DNA of 64,000 bases. Source: Larix kaempferi (taxonomy: Eukaryota > Streptophyta > Pinopsida > Pinales > Pinaceae). The stretch is taken from positions 9,051,501 to 9,115,500 of the forward strand of contig BSBM01000602.1 of the NCBI GenBank assembly GCA_027924585.1, read 5' to 3'. Below are positions 37,256 to 47,169 of this stretch, piece after piece. Under the pieces are notes generated by a model. The model was not told the origin of the DNA and did not search any database. It was given only the letters and a program-made list of their open reading frames with translations. A program made the translations under genes and the position numbers. Positions within the stretch are counted from its first letter, which is position 1; every line of letters starts with the position of its first letter.

Positions 37256-37503
37256 ACATCCAGCATGAAAAAGGGCTGGCTCTGTAGATGATGAAGACCT
37301 GCAGGTGGCAGGCCTACATCCAGTATGAAAAATGACTAGCTCTGTAGAACTTCCTATGACGAGTAGATTGGAGATTGATTGAGATAGCAGCAGCAATGAC
37401 AATGAGGATGATTCGATGACGATGATCCAGTGACGATGATCAAGAGAAGAAGACTTGTGCTAGAAGATCTATGTCGAGAAATACCTTCCTAGTTATGAGG
37501 GAG

Positions 37504-38103
37504 TGTTGATGTAATTGTAACTTCGGAATGTATTTCACATATATGTATATTGTATTCCTATAGATATGTTATTATTCCTCTATACGGAAGTGTTGTCATT
37601 TATATTGTAAGTGTCGTAACTTATACTTGATGGGTTATTAGACCACCTTGATGGGGTCGGCCCTGTATAAGTCATGTGGGTTAAAGGGTTATTAGACCAC
37701 CCTATTGGGGTTCGGCGCTGTCAGCATTATGTTTTGTGGTTAAGTTAAGGCCGACCTAGTAAAGGTTATTAAACAAGTCAAGTCATGTATAAATATAGTG
37801 TGGGAGGCACTCTATTTCATCATTCACTTTCTCACTCTACACTCATTGGAGAGTGGCGCACTATTGGAGGAGGAGAAGCTGCTGCTAGGAGTATATCTCT
37901 TATGCTTGGGTTTTGTATAATTTCTCTATCTATCTCTGAGGAAGTTGCGGGGTTTTTCACCTTCTTGGTTTTCCCCAGTGAAACTCTGTGTCTCTTGTGT
38001 GCTTGCATTATTGTGTCCATGATTGATATGTTGTAGATATGCTGTACATGTTATTCTCTCAGTTAATATCCTAGATCATATTGAAATTCTGAAAAAACTA
38101 ACA
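37504..38103 (+). repeat. 3' LTR of Copia A
   Basis: A 600-bp partner of 31323-31922. It is preceded by the purine-rich TATGAGGGAG, the likely plus-strand primer. Confidence 0.95.
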
Positions 38104-38450
38104 AACCCGGGATCTGCTGGCTTCGGTGGGGTGATTAGAAATTCTACAGGGGACATTCTGTGGGTCTATCACGGTTTCTTGGGCCACGAAACCAACAATG
38201 CCACTGAACTGGAAAGCCTCCTTTATGGCCTTAGGATGGTAGCCAACAAAGGGCGGGAGCCAATAGTGGTGGAGGGGGATTCGAACATTATTGTCAAGAT
38301 GGCGAAGAGGCTTCAGAATGGGAAAACAATTTCAAAGGTGGCGGAAAGTTGGTGCCTGGCATACAGGGTGGAAAAGCTTGTGGGGTGCCTAATAGAACAA
38401 CATGCATGGGTCTTTACCCATGTCAAGCGTGATGGAAATAAGGTGGAAGA
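38104..38450 (+). pseudogene. LINE ORF2, RNase H domain continued
   Basis: After Copia A (and its AACCC duplication) the RNase H fold resumes with GSAGFGGVIRNSTGDIL, then NNATELESLLYGL (catalytic Glu) and VVEGDSNIIVKM (catalytic Asp). It ends with HAWVFTHVKRDGNKVED. Domain length and motif order are as in plant L1 RNase H. It would degrade RNA in the RNA-DNA hybrid. The frame is open throughout this piece and is cut at 38451 by Copia B. Confidence 0.9.
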
Positions 38451-39148
38451 TGGGTAAATCTACAGGAAAGATCACACAGCTAGAGAAAATCTCACAAACC
38501 TCACTTAGAATTGCAGAGAAGAAGGAAGAAGAAATGAATCAATTATCACTCATGAACACAGAAATGGAGAAATCTGCAGTATAATCATACATCAGTTGTA
38601 AGTTGGCATTGTGAATAACTAAATACAATACAATACTATCAAGTGAATTCGAATTAGCCAAAGGTCATTTGAATTCTCCTCAATGTGTGGCTTGGATAGC
38701 ACTGGAGACATCATCCAATTAGTGGTAGTAGTCACAAATAGTCAAAAGTTAGTCAAATGAATCTAACTGAGTCTAACCGAGTCATGTGAGCACAAATCAA
38801 GGGATAAAGACTCCAAGGAGGGCACATGAGGCTGATGAGGCTGTCAGCAGGTCAAGTGGCACTCCGATACAGACAACTGGAAGCTACAAGTAGTTAAAAT
38901 GAGTAATAAATGAATAAACTAGTCAATAAATGTTGCAGCTGACTGTTAGTGATCCAAGTAGTGTAGTAGGGCGCATATGTCATCTAGGTGAGGAAAACAA
39001 GGCGCACTAGGTAGGTAGGAGGGATCCTGAGGGATAAAAAAAGGCTCTAGGGAGATGAACATAGGCTCTAGGTACTGGGGAGACTATCATATTGATGACT
39101 GGATGCATGCATGCAAATATAAAAAATGATGGTGAGAATATTCTAACA
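38451..39148 (-). repeat. 3' LTR of Copia B
   Basis: A 698-bp partner of 42207-42919. The purine tract GGCTGGCGGATGGG lies next to it on the minus strand (39149-39162). An open frame at 38402-38584 is repeated in the other LTR region and is not a gene. Confidence 0.9.
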
Positions 39149-39759
39149 CCCATCCGCCAGCCAAACTATGAGGAAACAACTGAAAGAACTAATGGTAGGG
39201 CCCTGACGACTAAGACCAAAGGTCACCCCGTACAACAATCTAAATAATAAAGTGAGGAAAGAGGTAAAACCCACTGGGAAGAAATCCCTCCCTCAAAATA
39301 GACTGAAGGATGCTAATGTAGCATGGCATCACTCACCCCAAATGGTAAGTGCACTTCTCCATCGAAGAAGGATCTATCAGCAAGAAATGGATCAGTAATG
39401 TGAGAAGGATGAAACCTTCCATTCTAAAAATCAGATCTGATTCTCCTCAGATCAGGTGGATCTCCAACAAGATCTATGGAATATCTAAGAGTAGTGGCTT
39501 CCCATCTCGGAAGAGGAGGATCATTGAGTGCAAGGTCATCAGGTTCTTGTGGATTTGGATCTTCCATTCGTTCATATTCACTGTCAGGTGCTAGATCTTC
39601 AGGTTCTTGTGGATCTGGATCTAGCATTCGCTCTTCATCATCTTCACTGTCAGATTCGGAATCTGAACTCTCATGGGATGAAGCTTCGCTCTCTTGCTCA
39701 ACAGGATGAGCATCATGAAGAGGCCATTCCTCAAATTGTACAGTCCTCTTAAGGAATTT

Positions 39760-40590
39760 TTACATAGTAGAAGGATCAAGAAGCTTGTAGGCCTTTGCAC
39801 TCAATGCATATCCCACCAGTATACACTCTCGGCTTTGTGGATCTAGGGCTCTCGTTTTCTCTATTGGAATCATTTCCCATGCTCTGGATCCAAACACTCT
39901 AAGATGAGATACATCAGGTTTGTATCCCATCCATGCTTCGAAAGGAGTCATATTTTTCATTCCTTTATGAGGGACTCGGTTCTGAAGGTAAGTTGCACAG
40001 TTGATGGATTCTGCCCAAAGACTAGGGTGCAACCCTTTCGACTTTAGCATGCAAGTTGCCATTTCCTTTAGTGTTATGTTCTTCCTTTCTGCAACACCGT
40101 TCTGTTGTGGTGTATAGGGAATGGTATGCTGCATCTCTATGCCTTCATCATAACAAAAATATTGAAAATCACCCTTGACATACTCTCCCCCATTGTCAGT
40201 GAGAATGGCCTTGATCTTTCTATCTGAAAACTTTTCTATAGAAGACTTGAAAAACTTAAAATATCCAAATACTTCTGATTTCAATTTGAGAAAGTATACC
40301 CATGTAAATCTTGAATAATCATCAATAAAAGTAAGAATATACCTTGCCTTGTTCAAAGATAGATATGGAAATGTCCCTGCAACATCACTATGAATCATAT
40401 CTAGGGGTTGAGAGGCTCCCCTTGCCTTTCCTTTCTCAACCTTCTTTTCAGGATGATTTCCCATAAAGCAACCCTTACAGTTTCCCTTGGCAAACTTGAT
40501 TTTGGGTAGTCCCTCAACCATCTCATGAGTATGCATATCTTGCAGGTACTTGTAGTTGAGATTCCCAAATCTTTCATGCCGTAGCCTACT
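39760..40590 (-). pseudogene. Copia B integrase
   Basis: After a stop at 40591 the frame reads RHERFGNLNYKYLQDM, then GNCKGCFMGNHPEKK (zinc-binding region; the second His of the usual H..H is an Asn). The catalytic core has DMIHSDVAGTFP (Asp 1), AILTDNGGEYVKGDF (Asp 2) and QNGVAERKNITLKEM (Glu). The C-terminal part has HLRVFGSRAW and CILVGYALSAKAYKL. All three catalytic residues are present, and the frame is open from 40536 to 39760. Integrase inserts the DNA copy. The hinge region that follows (to about 39424) ends at GDPPDLRRIRSDF, where RT should begin but is missing. Confidence 0.88.
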
Positions 40591-41361
40591 CTATTCATTT
40601 GCATGAGTGTGAAGAGAAGACTGCTTGGAGAGAGGAAGAAAGTGAGAGAACTCATAGAATTTCGAATTGTGGTTTGCAACACCTTTTGCAATGATATTTC
40701 CTGAAACCATGTCTTGTATTTCGACCTCATTTGGAGAGAAGATCACCCTCTTGGGCTCTCCAGTGTGGGTCATTTGGTAGACCGAAAGTATCTTGGAAGT
40801 AAGTGTAGGAACACAGAGTACATCTAAGAAGTATCCATGATCAATTTTGATCCTTCCAATCCCCTCAGAGGAGACCTCGGAATCATTTCCCAACATGATG
40901 GAAGGGCCAACAGTGCATTCAAAACCAGTGAAGAGATATTTGGAGGAAGACATGTGTCTTGATGCTCCTGAATCTATGATGAAGGAGGACTCTCTTGATG
41001 CACCTGCCATGAGAACATGGCATCTCTCCTTGTCCTCAGATCTAGAAGGTTCAACTTCCTTCTTCCTAGCACATGCAAGTACTGGGAGGTTATTATTTTC
41101 AAGTAACTGAGCCATCAAGTCTATAGTCTTCTTCATACAAGAACTCTCAGGATGAAATCCTCTATTGCAATAGGTACATTTGGATTTCTCCTTTTGAGAA
41201 TTATTGGTCTTCTTGGAATTTGAAGCCCCTTCTGACTGATAGGGAGCCTCCTTTTGATTCTGCTCATCCGACTTTCTGTCAAAAACTTTTTGCTTTCCCT
41301 TGCCATTCGCTCTCTTCACCTCAGCAGCTGCAAGTGTTGAATCCATCTTGATTTTTATCAT
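40591..41361 (-). pseudogene. Copia B gag zinc knuckle and protease
   Basis: In frame with the gag after its stop codon. It contains CTYCNRGFHPESSC (a knuckle with the pattern C-x2-C-x4-H-x4-C) and the aspartic protease motif FIIDSGASRHMSSSKYLFTG. The second protease strands (IMLGNDSEV, IGRIKI.HGYFLDVLCVPTL) and the ILSVYQMTH segment follow, leading toward integrase. One stop lies on each side. Protease would cut the polyprotein; it looks well preserved. Confidence 0.85.
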
Positions 41362-41931
41362 TCACATTTGAATTAACTTCTCCTCCTCTTGTGTGAGAGA
41401 TTGGATGAAGTCATCAAGGATTGGAAACATCCATTTTGGGATGGATAGCTTCGTTGTCTGAAAGGTGGAGACAAATACTGAGTAGTTAGGGCCCAATTTT
41501 GATAGTATGGCAAGGATGAGTTGCTTATCTTCCTTCTCTATTCCATATCTCTTCAATTGTGAAATCAGATTTTTAAACTTGGTAAGAAACTCATTGATGG
41601 AGTCGAAACTGCAAGGGCTCAAGGAGATGAGCTCATTTTCCAATTTGTGACCTTTCAAGTCATATTTCTGTCCAAAAAGAGATTCAAGCTTGTCCCGAAC
41701 CTCTTTTGGAGTTGCTTGATCTATGACATGAAAATGGAGGTATTCGGAAATGCTGAGGAGTAGCAGTCCTACTACTTCATCAATTTTATCCAAGTACTTG
41801 GATTTCTCTACTACACCAGTGGGTTCGACTGCAGCCCCATTCAATACTCTAGAGAGGCTCTTGGACTTCATGAATATGTCCATATTGGCCTTCCATTCAA
41901 CATATTTGAATGAATTCAATTTTAGATCCAT
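41362..41931 (-). CDS. Copia B gag (first part)
   Basis: An open frame of 189 codons from ATG at 41931, beginning MDLKLNSFKYVEWKANMDIF. It holds the gag core of Copia elements (VEWKANMDIFM, then VRDKLESLFG near residue 80, then INEFLTKFKNLISQLKRYGI and LILAILSKLGPNYSVFV). The protein assembles the virus-like particle and packages RNA. The frame ends at a TGA just before the zinc-knuckle part, so gag and protease are separated by one stop. The alternative start MIKIKMDSTL in the next frame is only a downstream ATG. Confidence 0.85.
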   Translation of the reverse strand: MDLKLNSFKYVEWKANMDIFMKSKSLSRVLNGAAVEPTGVVEKSKYLDKIDEVVGLLLLSISEYLHFHVIDQATPKEVRDKLESLFGQKYDLKGHKLENELISLSPCSFDSINEFLTKFKNLISQLKRYGIEKEDKQLILAILSKLGPNYSVFVSTFQTTKLSIPKWMFPILDDFIQSLTQEEEKLIQM

Positions 41932-42206
41932 TGGTAGCTGTTAAAGTCGAATTGAAGATGAATTCGAATGATGGAGATGTGCTGCAATTCAAACTGAACA
42001 CTGCCTTAGGACAATGAGAACATGTGACTGGATCCTTCACACCTGGATAGACCTCACTGGATTGCTCCAGTGAATTCAAGACAATTGCACCAAGAATTGT
42101 TGTGGAAATCCATAGGCTTTTGGTGCTCAATGAAAGACAGTTGCTCAAAGAATTGTTGCAATTGATATTGTTGCAATTCGAATAGCTGACTCCATCTATG
42201 ATACCA

Positions 42207-42919
42207 TGTGTAAATCTACAGGAAAGATCACACAGCTAGAGAAAATCTCACAAACCTCACTTAGAATTGCAGAGAAGAAAGAAGAAGAAATGAATCAATT
42301 ATCACTCATGAACACAGAAATGGAGAAATCTGCAATATAATCATACATCAGCTATAAGCTGGCACTGTGAATAACTGAATACAATACAATACTATCAAGT
42401 GAATTCGAATTAGCCAAAGGTCATTCGAATTCTCCTCAATGTGTGGCTTGGATAACATTGGAGACATCATCCAATCAATGGTAGTAGTCACAAATAGTCA
42501 AAAGTCAGTCAAATGAGTCTAACTGAGTCTAACTGGGTCGTGTGGGCACAAATTAAGGGATGGAGACTCCAAGGAGGGCGCATGAGGCTGATGAGGCTAT
42601 TAGTAGGTCAAGTGGCACTCTGATATAGACAACTGGAAGCTATAGGCAGTTAAACTGAGCAATAAATGAATAAACTGGTCAATAAATGTTGCAGCTGACT
42701 GTTAGTGATCCAAGTAGTGTAGTAGGGCGCATATGTCATCCAGGTGAGGAAAACAAGGCACGCTAGGTAGTTAGGAGGGCTCCTGAGGTATAAAAACAGG
42801 TTCTAGGGGGTTGAACACAGGCTCGAGGTGCTGGGAAGACTACCATACTGATGATTGGATGTATGCAGAATGCATGCATGCATGCAAATATAAAAAATGA
42901 TGGTGAGAATATTCCAACA
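42207..42919 (-). repeat. 5' LTR of Copia B
   Basis: A 713-bp direct repeat of 38451-39148. The ends are TG...CA. Confidence 0.9.
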
Positions 42920-42921
42920 AC

Positions 42922-44462
42922 AGATCTCCTTGGTAATGTGGGGGAAAATAAAAAGGGTAGAATCGTGGAGGGTCAACTGTCATGCTTTCAAGCTGACAAT
43001 TTGGCTATTTAATGTGCACATCTGGAGGCCCAAGGCCTACGACACATGCGAGCTGAAAGGGAAGACATGAGGCTCGGGGATAATAACTCGAATAGGTCCC
43101 ATGCAGTAGTATCGTCAACCACTAGGAACCATCATGTCCCTCATCCTTCGAACGATGATGGTACTAACCAATTTAACATCTTCCCGAGAGATCAATTAAT
43201 CACCCCATCTGGCCATAATGAGGAGCGGTTATGGCAAGGTCCTTGAGTGGAGGACATAGTACGATGATCTAATGACAAAAGATGGCGGATCTACAAGGAT
43301 TATCCTGGATTCAAAACTATGGTACATCTCATTCATTACGGTGATCCGGATGTGGATTAGATGGCATGGTTTAAATTGGGAAGACAATTTCAGACCCAAA
43401 GGCAAAATGCTATTCAGAGCTTCTCTTTTTGCGCTAGTGCAATCTTGTTCTCTGTGTGGAAGAGTGATTTCCCCGTGGATTAACTTCATGGTGTCGAGGA
43501 GAAAAACTTCGAGAGGAAAGAAGAGTGAGGGAAGTCAGACTATGATGGTTACTCGTGAGCTAAAGAAGGTTGGGTAGGCGACATGTTTCTTTAAGGAAAG
43601 AATCCCCCCCATGATCAGAGAAGAGATTGAACGATTCGAGCAAGACTTATGGGACCAGGTAAAAGCCATGAAAATAGAGACAATTAAAGAGGAAGTTGCA
43701 GAATGTGTTAGTGATCCGGGCTCAACTGTAGTACGGATCTCTGCCTATGACCACATGGTCAGGACTCAATGGGCCATGAAGGGTTTGATGTCTCACATCC
43801 TGATGGAAAGGGATAATAAAGCGGCAGGGGAATCTGAACCTGACAAAGCTTGAAAGGAGCATTACAATGAAAACCAAATTATACACAAAAAAGTCGACCT
43901 TATTTCCATGAAATTGGGTATCTCGCTCTACGCCCCCTTGGTTTCTAATTTGGACGCGGGTCCTTCTGCTCTCATGGTCGGGGTAAGAGTCCAGCTCCTG
44001 GACCGAGATGCTCTTCTGGTGGTGTGGACGCTAGTGATTGCCGCTTCCTGCACTTGGGTCATCCCCAACAACAAGTCTCTCTTGCGGGCGTCTCCGTGGT
44101 AAAAAAGACTTAATGTTTGTTCCTTCAGGTTCTTCTTTCTGTCCTTTCTATATTTCACAGTATTTAGTTTTGTTCCACCTCCATAGTTTACTCATCACTC
44201 TACCGACAATTAGTAGATTTTGGAACATTTGGGGTTTTTCTGAAGATAATGTTTTGTAATGGTTTTAGAAAGGAAATCATTGTAATGGGTTTGGGCAAAA
44301 AATCTTTTGTTGATGGTGGGATGTGGAATGGGGTTTGCAGAGTCTCTGGGGAGGATTATCAAGTAACCATGCAGTCTGTAAGCCGACAAATCCATTAGTT
44401 TTTTTATTTCCATGTATCGACTATTACGATATTAATATAATATATCTTGCTTACAAAAAAAA
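42922..44462 (+). pseudogene. LINE 3' part: post-RNase H extension and untranslated tail
   Basis: The LINE frame resumes at the LLGNVG end of RNase H. It is followed by about 900 bp that still looks coding in shifting frames: 43046-43246 (HMRAEREDM.LGDNN); about 43262-43480 (RWRIYKDYPGFKTMV, then WFKLGRQFQTQRQNAI); and 43611-43853 (a helical EEIERFEQDLWDQVKAMKIE stretch, then HMVRTQWAMKG). I do not recognise a family. Plant L1 elements normally end soon after RNase H, so this is an unusually long 3' part. A poly-A tail ends it. Confidence 0.6.
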
Positions 44463-44479
44463 AAGGTCAATGATGCTTG
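44463..44479. repeat. Right target-site duplication of the LINE
   Basis: AAGGTCAATGATGCTTG directly after the poly-A tail; its first two A overlap the tail. Confidence 0.93.
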
Positions 44480-44922
44480 GATATTTTGAATATTTAAATT
44501 CTTATAAAAAAATATCTTTATAATATTTTAGGAATACTTACATAATAATTTTTCTAATTGGAGTTCTTGTTGTGTTCAATAAGCAAGGCATGTGAAGTGC
44601 TTTGAGTTGATGATATAAACAAAAAAGTTGTTGGCATTACCTATAAAGCCACTAATGCAATAAGAGATGCCACAATTAAAGTGGTCTGAAAAAACATGCG
44701 TGGAATGTTCCTCTCATGGAAATAAAGGAGAAATAAATTAGGGTTGTTGATTGTGAAGATGCTTTGAACAAGAAAAAAGCATTTCATCATTACTAGCCTT
44801 TCTAAAACACCTAGGTGAAATTATTGGATATGTGGTGTAGTCTTTGCATGCAGGTATATTATGGCAAGGCTTTAAGTCATGATTTGTTGTGGGGATTTGG
44901 GAGGTTCGTGGGAGTGTCTAAG
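44480..44922. other. Spacer between LINE and Copia C
   Basis: AT-rich sequence with no gene recognised. It is part of the original locus into which the LINE and Copia C inserted. Confidence 0.5.
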
Positions 44923-45484
44923 TGTTAGACTTTGAACTTTTAATCAATATTATCTAGGATCTTATCTGAAAGAATGACAAGCACAACATAACACAATAGA
45001 CACAAAGAATTTCATCGGGGAAACCATAAAGGAGAAAACCCCGCAACTTCCTCAGAGATAGAATAGTCACCAATACAATATCACAAAAGTAAAACCCCAA
45101 AACAAAGACGGTCTTCTGCAACTCTCTCTCCTTCCTCCTATGCGAACTTGTCTTCTCTCTCTCACTAATGCGAACTTGAGTGAGTGAGTGAGTGATGTGT
45201 CCAAATGAGAGAGCTATGCTCTCTATTTATACTTTAACTTGGGGTGACCTTTTTACCCAACTGGGCTGACTTCTCTAGGAGACCTAGTAAACCCTTTATA
45301 ATTTATTAATTTTTGGGGAACTATTGCCCCGACTTACATGGGAGGATTTTACCTCAATGACCTAGGATCACTAAGAATCATAATGAAATCCCCGAGCGGA
45401 GGAAAAACATCTCCGGCGGAGGTACAAATAAAATACAATATAAAATACAATAGAATATATTCCGAAGTTACAATTACATCAACA
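44923..45484 (-). repeat. 3' LTR of Copia C
   Basis: Partner of 50810-51353, with a few percent differences and a GAGT-repeat length change near 45178. It is preceded on the minus strand by AAGAGAGAG. Confidence 0.93.
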
Positions 45485-45919
45485 CTCTCTCTTAAATAGG
45501 AAGGTATTCTCTGGCCACAGTCATCAACCCCATTGGACACAAGTCTAGATAACATCATCATCGATGGATCATCATCAATGCTGTAACATCGTCATCAACA
45601 CTAGATCATTATCGTCATTGCTGCTGCAATCCTCATCATGTCGATCATCGATTGGTGACATCTCTCGAATCTACTCGTCATAGGAAGTTCTACAGAGCTA
45701 GCAATTTTTCATGTTGGATGTAGGCCTAGCTCTCATGTAGGTCTTCATCATCTCTGCGAGCAAGCCATTAAGTAGGTACAACCCAGGACCAGTGATTACA
45801 TTGCCACAGCAATCACCTGCGTCTCCTACTATCGTCTCGTCGTTTCTAGATCATCTCACGGAGCACAACAGCCCAGATGCACGTCACATGTCCCACAACG
45901 GTCATCCCGCGTCTACCAG

Positions 45920-46310
45920 CATGGGAGGACTTTCCTACCACCATGCGAGATCCTGCCTAGGCGCACACACAATGTCTTATGACCGTTGGACGTCTCCAGT
46001 ATGGGAGGCACAAACCTACCACCATACAAGACCTCGTCTACCAACATGGGAGGCACAAACCTACCACCATGCGAGACCCAACCCTTACATCTACCAACAT
46101 GGAAGACACAAACCTACCACCATGCAAGAATGGCTCAGCCCTTACATATACCAACATGGGAGGCACAAACCTACCACCATGCGAGAATGGCTCAGCCCTT
46201 ACATCTACCAACATAGGAGGCACGAACTTACCACTATGCGAGAATGGCCCGGCCCTTGCATCTACCAACATAGGAGGCACGAACCTACCACTATGCGAGA
46301 ATGGCCCATG
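45920..46310 (-). repeat. Tandem repeat of about 57 bp in the Copia C 3' region
   Basis: On the plus strand the motif CCAACATGGGAGGCACAAAC, CTACCACCATGCGAGAATGG and CTCAGCCCTTACATCTA recurs. About five units are spaced 57-58 bp (from about 46046), with shorter ones before. Long open frames on both strands across it are a by-product of a repeat length divisible by 3. Confidence 0.9.
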
Positions 46311-46360
46311 TGCATCTGCGTCTTCCAGACTTATCTCTCCCTCTTAGGAGGAACCTCGAT

Positions 46361-47127
46361 CTAGAGAACACCAAGCTTTTCTCTGAAGTATTCAAACTTC
46401 ACTCTGGCTAGCAGCTTGGTCAACACGTCGACTATATGCTCGTCCATTGCAACATACTGGAGCTTCATTGCTCCTCTCTGCACCATATCCTTGATATAGT
46501 GGTACTTGATCTCAATGTGCTTCGACTTGTCATGGAACACCGGGTTCTCGGACAACTTCACACAACTATGGTTGTCACAGAAGATACAAGTCGGCTCTAA
46601 CTGGATATCAAACAAATTAGACGTAGCTTCCTAAGCCATACTGCCTCACAACTAGCCGAACAAGATGCGACATACTCTGCTTCAGATGTACTCAGTGCCA
46701 CGCACGACTGCTTCCTGCTAAACCAGGAAATCATACCGGATCCCATACTAAAGCAACATCACGAAGTGCTATTCCTATCTGCAGCACTGCTTGCCCAATC
46801 CGAATCAACATAACCCTGCAGGTTAATCTTCTGATTCGCGTCATATCTGAGCCCATAGTCAATTGTACCCTTGAGGTACCTCAATATATGCTTTGCAGCA
46901 ACTAGGTAATCTTGTTTCGGATCCGTCAGGAACTGGCTCAATGTGTTCACGGCAAAGCATATTTCTAGTCTTGTGTTCGTCAAGTTCATCAATGACCCAA
47001 TCATCTGACGATACATCGTGGCATCAACTAACTCTGATGAAACATCACATAGTAGTTTCAAGTTCGATGCCATAGGTGTGGCCATATCCTTACAGTTCAT
47101 CATTCTGAACCTCTTCAGAATTTCCAC
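46361..47127 (-). pseudogene. Copia C RT C-terminus and RNase H
   Basis: After a stop, 47127-46759 reads MEILKRFRMMNCKDMATPMA, NTRLEICFAVNTLSQF and VDSDWASSAADRNSTS (RNase H Asp). A shift and stops follow. The middle with SEAEYVA (Glu) is readable at about 46690. The last part (46615-46361) has CIFCDNHSCVKLSENPVFHD, KHIEIKYHYIKDMVQRG and HIVDVLTKLL. RNase H would remove the RNA template. The breaks suggest loss of function. Confidence 0.88.
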
Positions 47128-47169
47128 TGCATACTTCCCCTGTCCAAGGAAGATTCCATCCGCACTCCG

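Larger units (their letters stand above)
31323..38103 (+). mobile_element. Copia element A, complete but non-autonomous
   Basis: LTRs of 600 bp (31323-31922 and 37504-38103) flank 5.6 kb of internal DNA, with TSD AACCC (31318-31322 and 38104-38108). The internal order is primer-binding site, leader, a short gag trace (about 33130-33195), about 1.4 kb of unidentified DNA, a broken RT/RNase H (34694-35936), three tandem-repeat blocks (36120-37255), a purine tract and the 3' LTR. There is no protease or integrase. By eye the two LTRs differ at about 26 of 600 positions. It splits the RNase H domain of the LINE. Confidence 0.95.
38451..42919 (-). mobile_element. Copia element B, lacking RT and RNase H
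   Basis: LTRs at 38451-39148 (3') and 42207-42919 (5') flank 3.1 kb. On the minus strand the LTR starts TGTTGGAATATTC and ends TTTACACA. TGGTATCATAGATGGAG (primer-binding site) directly follows, at 42206 and leftwards. The internal order is gag, zinc knuckle, protease, integrase, a hinge piece, then the 3' LTR, with no RT or RNase H. The flanking GAAGA (38446-38450) and ACAGA (42920-42924) are a worn duplication. The LINE frame (KVED | LLGNVG) resumes correctly across it. It inserted into the RNase H end of the LINE. Confidence 0.92.
25453..44462 (+). mobile_element. L1-type LINE, near full length, split by three LTR insertions
   Basis: The element begins at 25453 and ends in a poly-A run at about 44453-44464. 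It is flanked by the same 17 bases, AAGGTCAATGATGCTTG (25436-25452 and 44463-44479), a target duplication typical of target-primed reverse transcription. In order it holds a 5' leader, ORF1 (DUF4283-type), ORF2 (apurinic-type endonuclease, RT, zf-RVT, RNase H) and a 1.5-kb 3' part. Removing the three passengers (30281-30763, 31323-38103, 38451-42919) and their duplicated sites leaves about 7.3 kb. Both ORFs are broken by stops and shifts, so it is not active. Confidence 0.93.

Noticed and set aside
45792-46364. 190-codon proline/histidine-rich frame on the plus strand
   Set aside because: It is a translation of the 57-bp tandem array (a multiple of 3) antisense to Copia C, and overlapping frames are open for the same reason.
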